In this document: piece after piece, positions 26,453 to 34,939 of the stretch
How the letters are laid out: each line of letters starts with the position of its first letter
How positions within the stretch are numbered: position 1 is the first letter of the stretch
Assembly: GCF_002217285.1 (NCBI RefSeq)
Contig: NZ_MUGW01000050.1
Span: 1-64,000 of the forward strand
Direction of reading: 5' to 3'
Length of the DNA: 64,000 nucleotides
Source: Flavobacterium hercynium
Lineage (GTDB): Bacteria > Bacteroidota > Bacteroidia > Flavobacteriales > Flavobacteriaceae
Notes under the pieces: model-generated
What the model was told of the DNA's origin: nothing
Database searches by the model: none
Seen by the model: only the letters and a program-made list of their open reading frames with translations
Made by a program: the position numbers and the translations under genes

Positions 26453-28639
26453 ATGCCCCAAATGCGGATTTTTTTATTTCTACTCCTATCGCTTGTTAGT
26501 ATGACTAACGCTGCTATGGCGCAATCTGAAGCTATTTCAGATGCTAAAATTAATGCACTTGTAAAACAGGCATGGTCAGAATACAAAGTTTCTAATTTTG
26601 AGAAGTCCCTGCTTACTTCCAGAGTAGCTTTAAACTATGCTACAACCCTAAAGAACGATCAGTTAATAGCGAAATCTTATAAAGTTATCGCAGTTAATTT
26701 TAATGAACTATCAGAATTTGATAAAGCCATTTTTTTCTATCATAAAAGTTTATTTTATGCCAATAAAATAGACAATGATTCTTTGAAGTATAGCTTATAT
26801 AACAATTTAGGAAATGTCTATTGTTTCGAAAAAAAACAAATTAAAATAGGAATTGGATACTACAAGAAATCTATTGCCTATGGTTTGAAAATTAACGATT
26901 TGAACCAAGTGTATTTTACTAATGTAAATATTGCCTGGGCCTATTTTGATTGTGGAAATTTTGATGATGGTTATTCGTATTTGAAATTTGTAAACAATAA
27001 TGAAAAAAAGTATGGTGATGCTTCTACAGAGATTGTAGTGAATATGTTGAACGGTATGTATGCTGCTTATAAAGAAGATAATGATGTCGCCGCCAATCAT
27101 TTTTTAGAAGCAATAAAGATAGGGAAAAATAGCGAGGAACAATCGGATTTGTCATACGCACATTTAGAATATTCTAAGTTTTTGACCAAAAGTAAAAGGT
27201 ATAAAGAAGCGTATGAAAATCTTTTGGAATTTAATAAAATTACGGAAGAACTATACAATCTCGAAAAATTAAAAAAAGCGTCACTTGCCGGGTTTAATCT
27301 GGAACTTGACGAATATAAAAGACAGATTGATAAAATTGAAAATGAAAAGATATCACAATATCAAAGTTTGAAAAAATCCCGGGTTATCGTTATATTATTT
27401 ATACTGATTTCATTTGTTTTGATATTATTGATTATCACGTTAATTAAAAATATCGGTTTTAAGAAAAAACACAATTTAGAGCTTTTAAAAGCAAAAGAAA
27501 TTGCAGAGCAAGCCTCGCTTATCAAAACGCAATTTATTTCGACTATAAGTCATGAATTGCGTACACCGCTGTATGGTGTGGTGGGTATAACGAATATGTT
27601 GCTCGAAGAACATAAAGAATTATCGAATAGTTTGCATTTAAGTTCATTGAAGTTTTCGGCAAGATATTTACTAACGCTTGTAAACGATATTCTTCAGATT
27701 AATAAAATCGAAGAAAATAAGGTAGAACTGGAGAACATGACTTTTAATATTTCTGATGAAATAGCAATGATCAAAAATTCTCTGTCGTTTTTATCTCAAA
27801 ATAATAATAATAGAATTGAGGTTTATATCGATCCTAAAATTCCGGAATACTTAATTGGTGATAAGTTGAGACTTGCACAAATCCTGATGAATTTAGTTAG
27901 TAATGCATTAAAATTCACTAAAAACGGAGAAGTAAATATTTCTATTAATTTGAACAGCATTAAAGGAAAATTATATTTTCTGGAGTTTCATGTCAAGGAT
28001 AATGGAGTGGGAATTGCTGTTGACGATCAAAGTAAAATTTTTGAGAAATTTGTTCAGGTTGGCAGAAGAGATGAGGATTATCAGGGAACTGGATTAGGTT
28101 TAAGTATTGTAAAGCGTCTGTTAGGGCTTTTTGGATCTACGATAAAATTAGAAAGTGATATTGGCAAAGGAACCGTTTTTACTTTTATGATTCCTTTTGA
28201 GCATGATCCTGTTAAAACTAAAACGATTATTGAAGAAATTGAAGTTGATTTAACATCAGATGAAGTCTATAAAATTTTAATTGTAGAGGATAACGTTATT
28301 AATCAATTGGTTACAAGAAAAATAATTGAGAAAAATAATTATGTGTGTGAAGTTGTAGACGACGGTTTTGCAGCTTTGGAACTCTTGACTGCTGTTGAAT
28401 TTGATCTGATATTAATGGATATCAATATGCCATTAATGAACGGATTTGAAACTACACAAAGAATTCGTCAATTAGGAATAGATACGCCAATTGTTGCTTT
28501 AACGGCTTTTGATAAGGATGAAATAAAGGACGAAGCAATGTCCTCTGGTATGAACGATATCATAATTAAACCTTTTGAGCCAGTACAGTTGTTTAAAATT
28601 ATGAATTACTTAATTTGTGAAACAAAAAACGTTGGTTAA
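26453..28639 (+). CDS. Hybrid sensor histidine kinase with periplasmic TPR domain and C-terminal receiver
   Basis: 728 residues. Signal-like segment MRIFLFLLLSLVSMTNAAMAQ, TPR-like helical repeats (about 30-285), a transmembrane span (about 312-335), HisKA with SHELRTPLYG (His near 367), HATPase with NLVSNALKFTKNGE and GTGLGLSIVKRLLG, and a REC domain with KILIVEDNVINQ and LILMDINMPLMNGFE (Asp near 655). It would sense a periplasmic cue and phosphorylate its own receiver. No DNA-binding domain is present, so a downstream phosphotransfer partner or regulator must lie elsewhere. The first ATG is 26453; 26462 gives a cleaner signal peptide. The stop codon lies inside the terminator shared with the helicase. 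Confidence 0.9.
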   Translation: MPQMRIFLFLLLSLVSMTNAAMAQSEAISDAKINALVKQAWSEYKVSNFEKSLLTSRVALNYATTLKNDQLIAKSYKVIAVNFNELSEFDKAIFFYHKSLFYANKIDNDSLKYSLYNNLGNVYCFEKKQIKIGIGYYKKSIAYGLKINDLNQVYFTNVNIAWAYFDCGNFDDGYSYLKFVNNNEKKYGDASTEIVVNMLNGMYAAYKEDNDVAANHFLEAIKIGKNSEEQSDLSYAHLEYSKFLTKSKRYKEAYENLLEFNKITEELYNLEKLKKASLAGFNLELDEYKRQIDKIENEKISQYQSLKKSRVIVILFILISFVLILLIITLIKNIGFKKKHNLELLKAKEIAEQASLIKTQFISTISHELRTPLYGVVGITNMLLEEHKELSNSLHLSSLKFSARYLLTLVNDILQINKIEENKVELENMTFNISDEIAMIKNSLSFLSQNNNNRIEVYIDPKIPEYLIGDKLRLAQILMNLVSNALKFTKNGEVNISINLNSIKGKLYFLEFHVKDNGVGIAVDDQSKIFEKFVQVGRRDEDYQGTGLGLSIVKRLLGLFGSTIKLESDIGKGTVFTFMIPFEHDPVKTKTIIEEIEVDLTSDEVYKILIVEDNVINQLVTRKIIEKNNYVCEVVDDGFAALELLTAVEFDLILMDINMPLMNGFETTQRIRQLGIDTPIVALTAFDKDEIKDEAMSSGMNDIIIKPFEPVQLFKIMNYLICETKNVG

Positions 28640-28656
28640 TACCAACGTTTTTTGTT
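28621..28656. terminator. Shared bidirectional terminator overlapping both stop codons
   Basis: A perfect 16-bp stem (28621-28636 with 28641-28656) and a TAAT loop. The loop and stem edges contain the TAA of the kinase (28637-28639) and the TAA of the helicase (28638-28636), so each arm codes for one protein's last residues. Confidence 0.9.
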
Positions 28657-29886
28657 TTGTTTAGAAGCACTTGATTTTCTTGATTTGTGAGCACCACCGC
28701 TTCGGTTTGAATTTTTAGGTTTCTCTTCCGTTGCTTCAGGGCTGCCTGCGTGCCATTGATAAGGATGGTCTGCAATCGTTTTTACGTCAACCTTGATTAG
28801 TTTTTGAATGTCTTTCCAATACGGATGTTCGTCTTTGCTGCAAAATGAAATCGCAATTCCGCCATTTCCGGCACGACCTGTTCTACCAATTCGGTGTACG
28901 TAAGTTTCCGGGATATTTGGTAAATCAAAATTGATTACAAAAGGCAATTGATCGATATCAATTCCTCTTGCTGCAATATCTGTAGCGACTAAAACGCCCA
29001 CTTCTTTATTTTTAAAAGCATCAAGAACACGTTGTCTTGCATTTTGTGATTTGTCTCCGTGAATAGCTTCTGCAGGAATATCTTTTTTACGAAGTGCTTT
29101 TACAACATTGTCGGCTCCGTGCTTTGTTCTTGAGAACACAAGGACGTTAGATAAGTTTTCATTTTTGATTAAATGATAAAGCAAATTTCTTTTTTCTGTT
29201 TTTTCTACAAAGTAAATACGTTGTTCTACATTTTCAGCAGTTGAAGAAACTGGTGAAACTTCTACTTTTTCAGGATCTCTTAAAAACATTTCGGCCAATT
29301 CACGAATTGCGATTGGCATCGTAGCAGAAAATAATAAAGTCTGCCTGTTTTTAGGCGTTAACTTAACGATCTTTTTTACATCGTTTATAAATCCCATGTC
29401 CAGCATTTGATCTGCTTCGTCAAGAACCAAAGTATGCAGATGATCAAGATCAAGAAATCCTTGTTTTTGTAAATCTAATAGTCTTCCTGGGGTTGCTACT
29501 AAAATATCAACTCCTTGCTTTAACGTGTCAACTTGTGGATTTTGTGATACTCCACCAAAGATTGTCAATTGTGTTAAGTTGGTATATTTTGCGTACGTAT
29601 CAAAGCTTTGTCCAATTTGAACAGCTAATTCACGAGTTGGCGTAACGATAAGAGCGCGAATTTGTTTCGCTTTTTTTGATGAACCTACGATTCGGTGCAA
29701 TTGGTGAATAATCGGAATTGCAAATGCAGCCGTTTTTCCGGTACCTGTTTGAGCGCAACCAATTAAATCTCTTCCTGAAAGAACGATCGGAATAGATTGT
29801 TCCTGAATAGGAGTAGGGTTTAGGTAGCCTTCTTCAAATACGGCTCTTTGTATACTTTTTGAAAGTGATAAATCTTCGAATAACAT
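28636..29886 (-). CDS. DEAD-box ATP-dependent RNA helicase
   Basis: 416 residues of the RhlE/CsdA type. Motifs in order: Q motif PTPIQEQSIPIVL, Walker A AQTGTGKTAAF, PTRELAVQIG, GGVSQNP, TPGRLLDL, DEADQMLDMG, SATMP, VLVFSRTKHGADN, ATDIAARGID and HRIGRTGRAG, then a basic Ser/Lys/Arg-rich tail (after about 365). It remodels ribosomal or mRNA structure, often in the cold. It converges with the hybrid kinase and shares its terminator. The 5' leader carries a stable hairpin. Confidence 0.96.
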   Translation of the reverse strand: MLFEDLSLSKSIQRAVFEEGYLNPTPIQEQSIPIVLSGRDLIGCAQTGTGKTAAFAIPIIHQLHRIVGSSKKAKQIRALIVTPTRELAVQIGQSFDTYAKYTNLTQLTIFGGVSQNPQVDTLKQGVDILVATPGRLLDLQKQGFLDLDHLHTLVLDEADQMLDMGFINDVKKIVKLTPKNRQTLLFSATMPIAIRELAEMFLRDPEKVEVSPVSSTAENVEQRIYFVEKTEKRNLLYHLIKNENLSNVLVFSRTKHGADNVVKALRKKDIPAEAIHGDKSQNARQRVLDAFKNKEVGVLVATDIAARGIDIDQLPFVINFDLPNIPETYVHRIGRTGRAGNGGIAISFCSKDEHPYWKDIQKLIKVDVKTIADHPYQWHAGSPEATEEKPKNSNRSGGAHKSRKSSASKQNKKRWY

Positions 29887-29900
29887 ATCTTAAATATTAA

Positions 29901-29927
29901 GAATTTTAGTTTTAGTCACTAAAATTC
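29901..29927 (-). promoter_or_regulatory. 5'-UTR hairpin of the DEAD-box helicase
   Basis: Perfect 10-bp arms GAATTTTAGT / ACTAAAATTC with a 7-base loop, lying between the -7 box (29939-29932) and the ATG at 29886. A self-regulated leader is a reasonable inference for an RNA helicase. Confidence 0.55.
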
Positions 29928-29931
29928 TGCA

Positions 29932-29939
29932 CAAAGATA
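29932..29939 (-). promoter_or_regulatory. -7 promoter box of the DEAD-box helicase
   Basis: TATCTTTG on the minus strand, an exact TAnnTTTG match. Confidence 0.5.
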
Positions 29940-30022
29940 GGTTTATTCGGTTAATCGTTTTTCGGAATCGCTGTTTATTTGGTTAACAGCTTAATTTTCT
30001 TCTTAGTTATTGGGATTGCGTA

Positions 30023-31060
30023 TTAAATTTTTTCGTTATTGGCTTTTATGAAATCAGTTATTAAATAGCCAATTAATTTGCCGATTAAATGATTGTTTGG
30101 TGATCCGTCCAGATCTGGTGCACCTTCGCAGATGTGTAAGTAAGCAGCATTTCTGTGCTGACCGAAAAACGATACGAACTGACGTAATTCTTCTATTGAA
30201 AAACCACTAATTGTCATGGCACTGCTGGCAATATTAGGAATGGCATCTAAGTCAATTTCGATTCCAAAAGCATCCGTTTTGATAAATTCTAATGCAGCAA
30301 CCATTTCTCTGTAAAAATCCTTCTCTTTGCGAATGTTTACGCTGTCGTAAGTATTATAGCGAACGCGGTCTTCTAATTTTTTGATAATATCAAGAACACT
30401 TTTAGAAGTATAATTTTCGTGTAAACCAAAAATGAAATATTTTTTTAAGAAACCTTCTTCGTAAGCGTAGGAGAATCCATTACCACTATGACGGCCTTCC
30501 AGAATTCTAAAATCAGAATGAGCATCAAAATTAACGGCATTTACAGGTTTACCTTTTGCCAAGGCTGATCCTTTGATGTTCCCGTAGGCATTATTATGAC
30601 CTCCGCCGATGATTATGGGTGTTTTTCCGGCTTTAATAATGCTAAATACAGTATGAGATACTTCTTTGTCTATTTTTTCGACTAGCTGGCTTAATTTGGA
30701 TCGATCGTCGATATCATTAAAATCAAGATTTTCAACATCGCGCATTTCTTCTGCTACATTTATCTGACCTAAAACAATAATCTGACTTCCTTTTGAAAAC
30801 CTGTTGTGCTGAATGTTTGCGATACTTTTTATAGCACTTTCCCAGGCAGAAGCAGCTCCGGGTCTTCCGTAATTAGCGCGTACGCCAATATCTTCCGGAA
30901 TTCCTAATAATACATACTTCGCTTCGCTCTCTTTGATGAACTCAATTTTGTCAGCATCCTTTGGGATGATGATCATTTTTTCTCCAAATTTTATTTCACC
31001 ACTTCTATGATTTGTTACCTTGGCTAAATCATTAATAGTAAAAGGGATTAGTTTTTCCAT
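30023..31060 (-). CDS. hutG: Formimidoylglutamase / arginase-family hydrolase
   Basis: 345 residues of the ureohydrolase fold. Mn motifs: IIGGGHNNAYGN, NAVNFDAHSDFR and FGIEIDLDAI. The likely role is hydrolysis of formimidoyl-glutamate to glutamate, the last step of histidine degradation. Support comes from hutI lying about 1 kb away on the same strand. Agmatinase or another guanidino hydrolase remains possible. A -7 box TATTTTTG (31084-31077) drives it, back-to-back with the promoter of the coiled-coil gene. Confidence 0.8.
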   Translation of the reverse strand: MEKLIPFTINDLAKVTNHRSGEIKFGEKMIIIPKDADKIEFIKESEAKYVLLGIPEDIGVRANYGRPGAASAWESAIKSIANIQHNRFSKGSQIIVLGQINVAEEMRDVENLDFNDIDDRSKLSQLVEKIDKEVSHTVFSIIKAGKTPIIIGGGHNNAYGNIKGSALAKGKPVNAVNFDAHSDFRILEGRHSGNGFSYAYEEGFLKKYFIFGLHENYTSKSVLDIIKKLEDRVRYNTYDSVNIRKEKDFYREMVAALEFIKTDAFGIEIDLDAIPNIASSAMTISGFSIEELRQFVSFFGQHRNAAYLHICEGAPDLDGSPNNHLIGKLIGYLITDFIKANNEKI

Positions 31061-31076
31061 AAAAAAAAATATTGCT

Positions 31077-31134
31077 CAAAAATAATATAATTTACTAAGT
31101 TACGTTATAACGATTATATTAATTCTTAAATTTG
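31077..31134. promoter_or_regulatory. Divergent promoter pair
   Basis: TATTTTTG on minus (31084-31077) for hutG and TAAATTTG on plus (31127-31134) for the coiled-coil protein. Both match TAnnTTTG and are 42 bases apart. Confidence 0.5.
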
Positions 31135-31156
31135 TTTTAAAGAAAAATCATTAAAT

Positions 31157-32035
31157 ATGGAAAACCCAGAGAAAAACAATTCAAGTCTAAAAGCGGTAAT
31201 CGCAGTTTTAGCAGTCCTACTAATTGGTAGCTTAGTGTATATTTTTAAATTATCATCTGATACAGATGTAGTTAAGACAGAGCTTACGACGACTCTAACA
31301 GAAAAAGAATCTGTTATGAAAGATTTGCAAGAATTGAAAGCAACTTACGATGCTGCAATTGCTGAGAATACGTCTATGTCTGATGAGTTAATTCAGGAGA
31401 GAGATAAGGTTGTAGCTTTGATGGATGATTTAAATAAATCTAAAGGAGATGTAACTAAATACAGAAATCAAGTGCAAGGGATGCAAGCTAAAATGAAAAC
31501 TTTAGTTGCTGAAAACGATGAGTTGAAAAAACAAAACGGTGTTTTGACAGTTCAGAGAGATAGTACAATTGTTGTTTTGGGAGAGTCTAAAAAATTCAAT
31601 GAAGTTTTAGTTGGTCAAAACGAAGAGTTGGCTAAAACTGTTGAAAAAGGTGCTAAATTAACAATTTTGAATACTAAAACTGCAGCTTACAAATTAAGAA
31701 GCTCAGGAAAACAAATTGAAACAGATAAAGCGAGCCGTGCTGATATTTTGAAAATTAGCTTCACGATTGCTGAAAATCAAATTGCTAAATCAGGAGACAA
31801 AACGTATTATGTACAGGTTATCGATGCTAAAAACAATGTTTTAGGTGATAAAAAGACTGAAAGTTTTGGTGATAACACTTTAACTTACAGCTTTAAAACT
31901 ACTGTACAGTATGAAAACAAAACTGTAAATGTTACTGAAGATTTGAAAGGTAAAGAGTTCGCAAAAGGAACTTACTTTATCAATGTTTTCGATAACGATG
32001 AGTTAGTTTCTAAAACTAGTTTTTCTTTAAGATAA
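31157..32035 (+). CDS. Membrane-anchored coiled-coil protein of unknown function
   Basis: 292 residues: cytoplasmic N-terminus, a transmembrane span AVIAVLAVLLIGSLVYIF (about 14-31), a long coiled coil (about 38-170), then a beta-rich C-terminal domain with ADILKISFTIAENQIAKSG and FAKGTYFINVFDNDEL. The layout is similar to envelope tethers and to proteins annotated loosely as chromosome-segregation ATPase, but no nucleotide-binding site is present. It is flanked on both sides by hut genes on the opposite strand. No function assigned. Confidence 0.85.
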   Translation: MENPEKNNSSLKAVIAVLAVLLIGSLVYIFKLSSDTDVVKTELTTTLTEKESVMKDLQELKATYDAAIAENTSMSDELIQERDKVVALMDDLNKSKGDVTKYRNQVQGMQAKMKTLVAENDELKKQNGVLTVQRDSTIVVLGESKKFNEVLVGQNEELAKTVEKGAKLTILNTKTAAYKLRSSGKQIETDKASRADILKISFTIAENQIAKSGDKTYYVQVIDAKNNVLGDKKTESFGDNTLTYSFKTTVQYENKTVNVTEDLKGKEFAKGTYFINVFDNDELVSKTSFSLR

Positions 32036-32058
32036 GAAAGCAATGATTTTGTTCTATA

Positions 32059-32088
32059 AAAAAGAGGCGTTTTAAACGCCTCTTTTTT
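32059..32088. terminator. Bidirectional terminator between convergent genes
   Basis: AAAGAGGCGTTT / AAACGCCTCTTT (32061-32072, 32074-32085) with A and T runs on the flanks, placed right at the hutI stop. Confidence 0.9.
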
Positions 32089-33326
32089 TATGCTAAAATT
32101 TTTCCTTCTATAAAAACACTTTCGATTAGGTTACTTCCAAATGCATACGGTATTTGATAGTAAGATGAAATAGGTTTTGTCAGGATTAAATTGGCTTTTT
32201 TGCCTTTTGTAATACTTCCATGTGTTTCTGAAATTCCCATTGCGTAAGCGCCATTAATAGTGGCAGCATTTATGGCTTCTTCCGGAGTCATTTTCATTTT
32301 GATACAAGCAGTTGCTACCACAAAATTCATATTTCCTGATGGAGTAGAACCTGGATTGAAATCAGTGGCTAAAGCTAAAGGTAAACCGGCTTTTATCATT
32401 TCTCGGGCTGGTGTGTATGGAATGCTCAAAAAATAAGAACAGGAAGGTAATGCAACCGGCATCGTTTCGGTGTTTTTTAATGCTTCAATGTCTTCCGGGT
32501 TCATAATTTCAAGATGATCCACAGAAAGGGCTTTAAATTTAATTCCGGCTTGTATTCCGCCAATAGAATTAAACTGATTGACGTGAATTTTCGGGATTAA
32601 ACCATGTTCGATTCCTGCCTCCATTATTTTTTCTGTTTCTTCTACTGAAAAATAGCCCGTTTCGCAGAAAACATCAATATAATCTGCTAATTGATTTTGG
32701 GCAATCTGCGGAATCATTTTTGTTATAATTTCATCAATATATCCTGCTTTGTTTTCTTTGTAATGAACAGGGAAGGCATGAGCGCCTAGAAATGTTGCTT
32801 TTATGGAAATAGGATAGTTTTCTGCCAGTTTTTTAATGACATTCAGCATTTTTAACTCGCCTTCTATTGTAAGTCCGTAACCTGATTTTATTTCAACAGC
32901 TCCTGTTCCTAAATGCATTACTTCTTCTAAACGAATTTTAGATTGCTTGTAGATTTCTTCTTCTGAAGTTTCGTTGAGTTTTTTAGCCGAATTTAGGATT
33001 CCACCACCACGATTCGCGATTTCTTCATACGAGAAACCATTAATTCTGTCTACAAATTCCTGTTCGCGATTTCCTGCATACACAATATGAGTATGACTGT
33101 CGCACCAGGATGGAAGTACGACTCTTCCGGTTGCATCTATAACTTTGTCAGCTTTGATGTCCGGAAGGTTTTCCATTGTTCCGAAATCTTCGATAATACT
33201 GTCATTCAGAATCAGAAAAGCATTTTTTATCGTGGGAAGAATTGCCATTTCTGCTCCTGAAACTTTGTCAATGGAAGTTTCACGAACCTGAAGTAATTCT
33301 TTTATGTTTGTAATTAATGTTATCAT
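32088..33326 (-). CDS. hutI: Imidazolonepropionase
   Basis: 412 residues of the amidohydrolase superfamily. It opens imidazolone-5-propionate to N-formimidoyl-L-glutamate in histidine degradation. Seen: LPSWCDSHTHIVYAGNR (first metal HxH), YEEIANRGGGI, VEIKSGYGL, the FLGAHAFP metal His, KIHVNQFNSIGG, ALATDFNPGSTPSG with the catalytic Asp, and the late AMGISETHGSITKGKKAN. It is full length. hutH and hutU are not in the window, so the pathway is split across loci. Confidence 0.96.
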   Translation of the reverse strand: MITLITNIKELLQVRETSIDKVSGAEMAILPTIKNAFLILNDSIIEDFGTMENLPDIKADKVIDATGRVVLPSWCDSHTHIVYAGNREQEFVDRINGFSYEEIANRGGGILNSAKKLNETSEEEIYKQSKIRLEEVMHLGTGAVEIKSGYGLTIEGELKMLNVIKKLAENYPISIKATFLGAHAFPVHYKENKAGYIDEIITKMIPQIAQNQLADYIDVFCETGYFSVEETEKIMEAGIEHGLIPKIHVNQFNSIGGIQAGIKFKALSVDHLEIMNPEDIEALKNTETMPVALPSCSYFLSIPYTPAREMIKAGLPLALATDFNPGSTPSGNMNFVVATACIKMKMTPEEAINAATINGAYAMGISETHGSITKGKKANLILTKPISSYYQIPYAFGSNLIESVFIEGKILA

Positions 33327-33341
33327 TGTTGATAGTATTGT

Positions 33342-33401
33342 AAAACCCGAATTTCACAGACATTATTAATTGCTTCTTAATGTCTGTGAAATTCGGGTTT
33401 T
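33342..33401. terminator. 24-bp perfect inverted repeat between cyclotransferase and hutI
   Basis: Arms 33342-33365 and 33378-33401 are exact complements (beginning AAAACCCGAATTTCAC) around a 12-base spacer. It is unusually long for a terminator and has A and T flanks. It separates the glutaminyl cyclase from hutI on the minus strand. Confidence 0.85.
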
Positions 33402-33415
33402 GTTTATTTTGTTTT

Positions 33416-34468
33416 TTATTCTGAAACTGATATTTCAAACATTTTGTTCCAGTTTTTACCTGTTACAAAAATGGTTTTAGTTTTAGGGTTGTAAGCAATC
33501 CCGTTTAAAACGTCGTCTGTTTTTACACCAGTCATTAGTTTACGTAAACCTGACATGTCTAAAATTCCTTCAACAGCTCCGGAATCCGGATTTACAATAG
33601 CGATAGCATCTTTGAACCAAACGTTGGTATAGATTTTTCCGTTAATCCATTCCAGTTCATTAATAGCTTTAATTTTTGATGTTCCTGAATAAACATTTAC
33701 ATAGTCGATCATTTTTTGAGTAGCAGGATCAACTTTCCAGATTTTCTCTGTTCCGTCTGTTTGGTAAATGTATTTGCCATCATTTGTCATTCCCCAACCT
33801 TCAATTTCTTTTTCGTAGTTAAAAGTTTTTTCCAGTTTTAATGTTTTGGCATCGTAGATAAAACCTACTTTGTTTTGATACGTCAATTGAAACAATTTGT
33901 CGTTTATAAAAGTAATTCCTTCTCCAAAGTATTTTTTGTCAAGATCAATCTGCTTGTAGATTTTACCTGTTTTATAATCGTATTTTTTTATGAAAGAAGC
34001 GCCTTCTTGTCCTGTACTTTCGTATAAAGTGTCTTTGTAAAATTCCAAACCTTCTGTAAATGCTTTAGCATCGTGTTCGTAGGTGTTTACGACTTTATAT
34101 TTGAAAGGTTTAGGCGTAACGTTAGAAACTAATTCGATTCGTTTTGTAGCATCAGAAGAATTAGATCCGTAATAAACGGTAGCTTTTATATATTGGTATC
34201 CTAATTTTTGATCTTTTAATGGAAAATTGAATTTTTGAGCTCCTTTTTGACTTCCCACTTTTTTATCGTTTACGAAGTAGACAATGCTGTCAATTTCCTT
34301 CGAATTTGGGTTCAAAATAGCGATCGAAACAGCTTCTTCTTGTAAAAAATGAGCCTGAAAAGCAGAATCATCGATGTTAAACAAAGAATTTTCACCTTTT
34401 TTTGTGTCTCCACATCCAATTAATGTGATTCCTAATAAAATGATGCTTAGGAAGTTATATTTTTTCAT
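33416..34468 (-). CDS. Glutaminyl-peptide cyclotransferase, lipoprotein
   Basis: 350 residues of the bacterial/plant five-bladed propeller glutamine cyclotransferase type, which forms pyroglutamate at the N-terminus of exported proteins. Lipoprotein signal MKKYNFLSIILLGITLIGCG (Cys 19). The N-terminal Ig-like part runs to about 115. The enzyme domain begins near YKVVNTYEHDAKAFTEGLEF, with STGQEGASFIKKYD, FGEGITF, WGMTNDGKYIYQTDG, INELEWINGKIYTNVW and DVLNGIAYNPKTKTIFVTGK. Many T9SS cargo proteins begin with Gln, so cyclisation of secreted proteins fits the organism. Confidence 0.92.
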   Translation of the reverse strand: MKKYNFLSIILLGITLIGCGDTKKGENSLFNIDDSAFQAHFLQEEAVSIAILNPNSKEIDSIVYFVNDKKVGSQKGAQKFNFPLKDQKLGYQYIKATVYYGSNSSDATKRIELVSNVTPKPFKYKVVNTYEHDAKAFTEGLEFYKDTLYESTGQEGASFIKKYDYKTGKIYKQIDLDKKYFGEGITFINDKLFQLTYQNKVGFIYDAKTLKLEKTFNYEKEIEGWGMTNDGKYIYQTDGTEKIWKVDPATQKMIDYVNVYSGTSKIKAINELEWINGKIYTNVWFKDAIAIVNPDSGAVEGILDMSGLRKLMTGVKTDDVLNGIAYNPKTKTIFVTGKNWNKMFEISVSE

Positions 34469-34523
34469 AGTTTAAAATTTGAATAAGCCAATATACGACG
34501 ATAATTTTATAGCAACAAAGGTC

Positions 34524-34553
34524 TTGCAAAAATATAAAAAGATTGTATATTTG
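34524..34553 (+). promoter_or_regulatory. SRP RNA promoter
   Basis: TTG (34524-34526), 19 bases, TATATTTG (34546-34553): a textbook Bacteroidota housekeeping promoter, with the RNA starting about 5 bases later. It is the best promoter in the window. Confidence 0.85.
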
Positions 34554-34557
34554 CATC

Positions 34558-34650
34558 GGCAAGTCCTACACGACCAGCTCCTGCAGACTCCCCCAGGATG
34601 GGAACATAGCAAGGGTACGTGGTTGAGCGGTGCGATGTAGGTCGCTTGCC
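34558..34650 (+). ncRNA. ffs: Signal recognition particle RNA (small bacterial type)
   Basis: About 93 bases that fold end to end. Closing stems are GGCAAG/CTTGCC (34558-34563, 34645-34650) and CCTACA/TGTAGG (34565-34570, 34636-34641). The apical Ffh-binding helix holds CCCCCAGGATGGGAACATAG and CAAGGGTA, matching the conserved SRP core. A T-rich tail follows. It works with Ffh to target membrane proteins co-translationally. Confidence 0.93.
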
Positions 34651-34740
34651 ATTTTTTATTTTATCGAATTCTTTTTAGAATTAATACAAAAGTGGTCTTC
34701 CTTAGGGGAGATTTTTTTATTTTTGAACGTTTGGAAACAG

Positions 34741-34930
34741 TTTTGAATTATGAATTGTGAATTATGAGTTTTGAATTGAACTTAATTTATATTTTCTATT
34801 CTTTTATTTATATGAACTAATTTACTTTGTTATACATAGCGTCGATTAATTATAAATGAGCGCAAAGTATATAAATTCACAATTCATAATTTATAATTCA
34901 CAACTCACAACTTACAATTCACAATTTATA
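34741..34930 (+). repeat. Inverted word-array of GAATTATGAATTGTG-type repeats
   Basis: Left arm 34744-34778 uses GAATTATGAATTGTGAATTATG. The right arm 34875-34928 uses the complementary words CACAATTCATAATTTATAATTC, repeated, and ends just before the SDR ATG. The central part is AT-rich and unannotated. Together with the SRP RNA this accounts for the 471-base gap. Confidence 0.8.
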
Positions 34931-34939
34931 TAAAAAACC

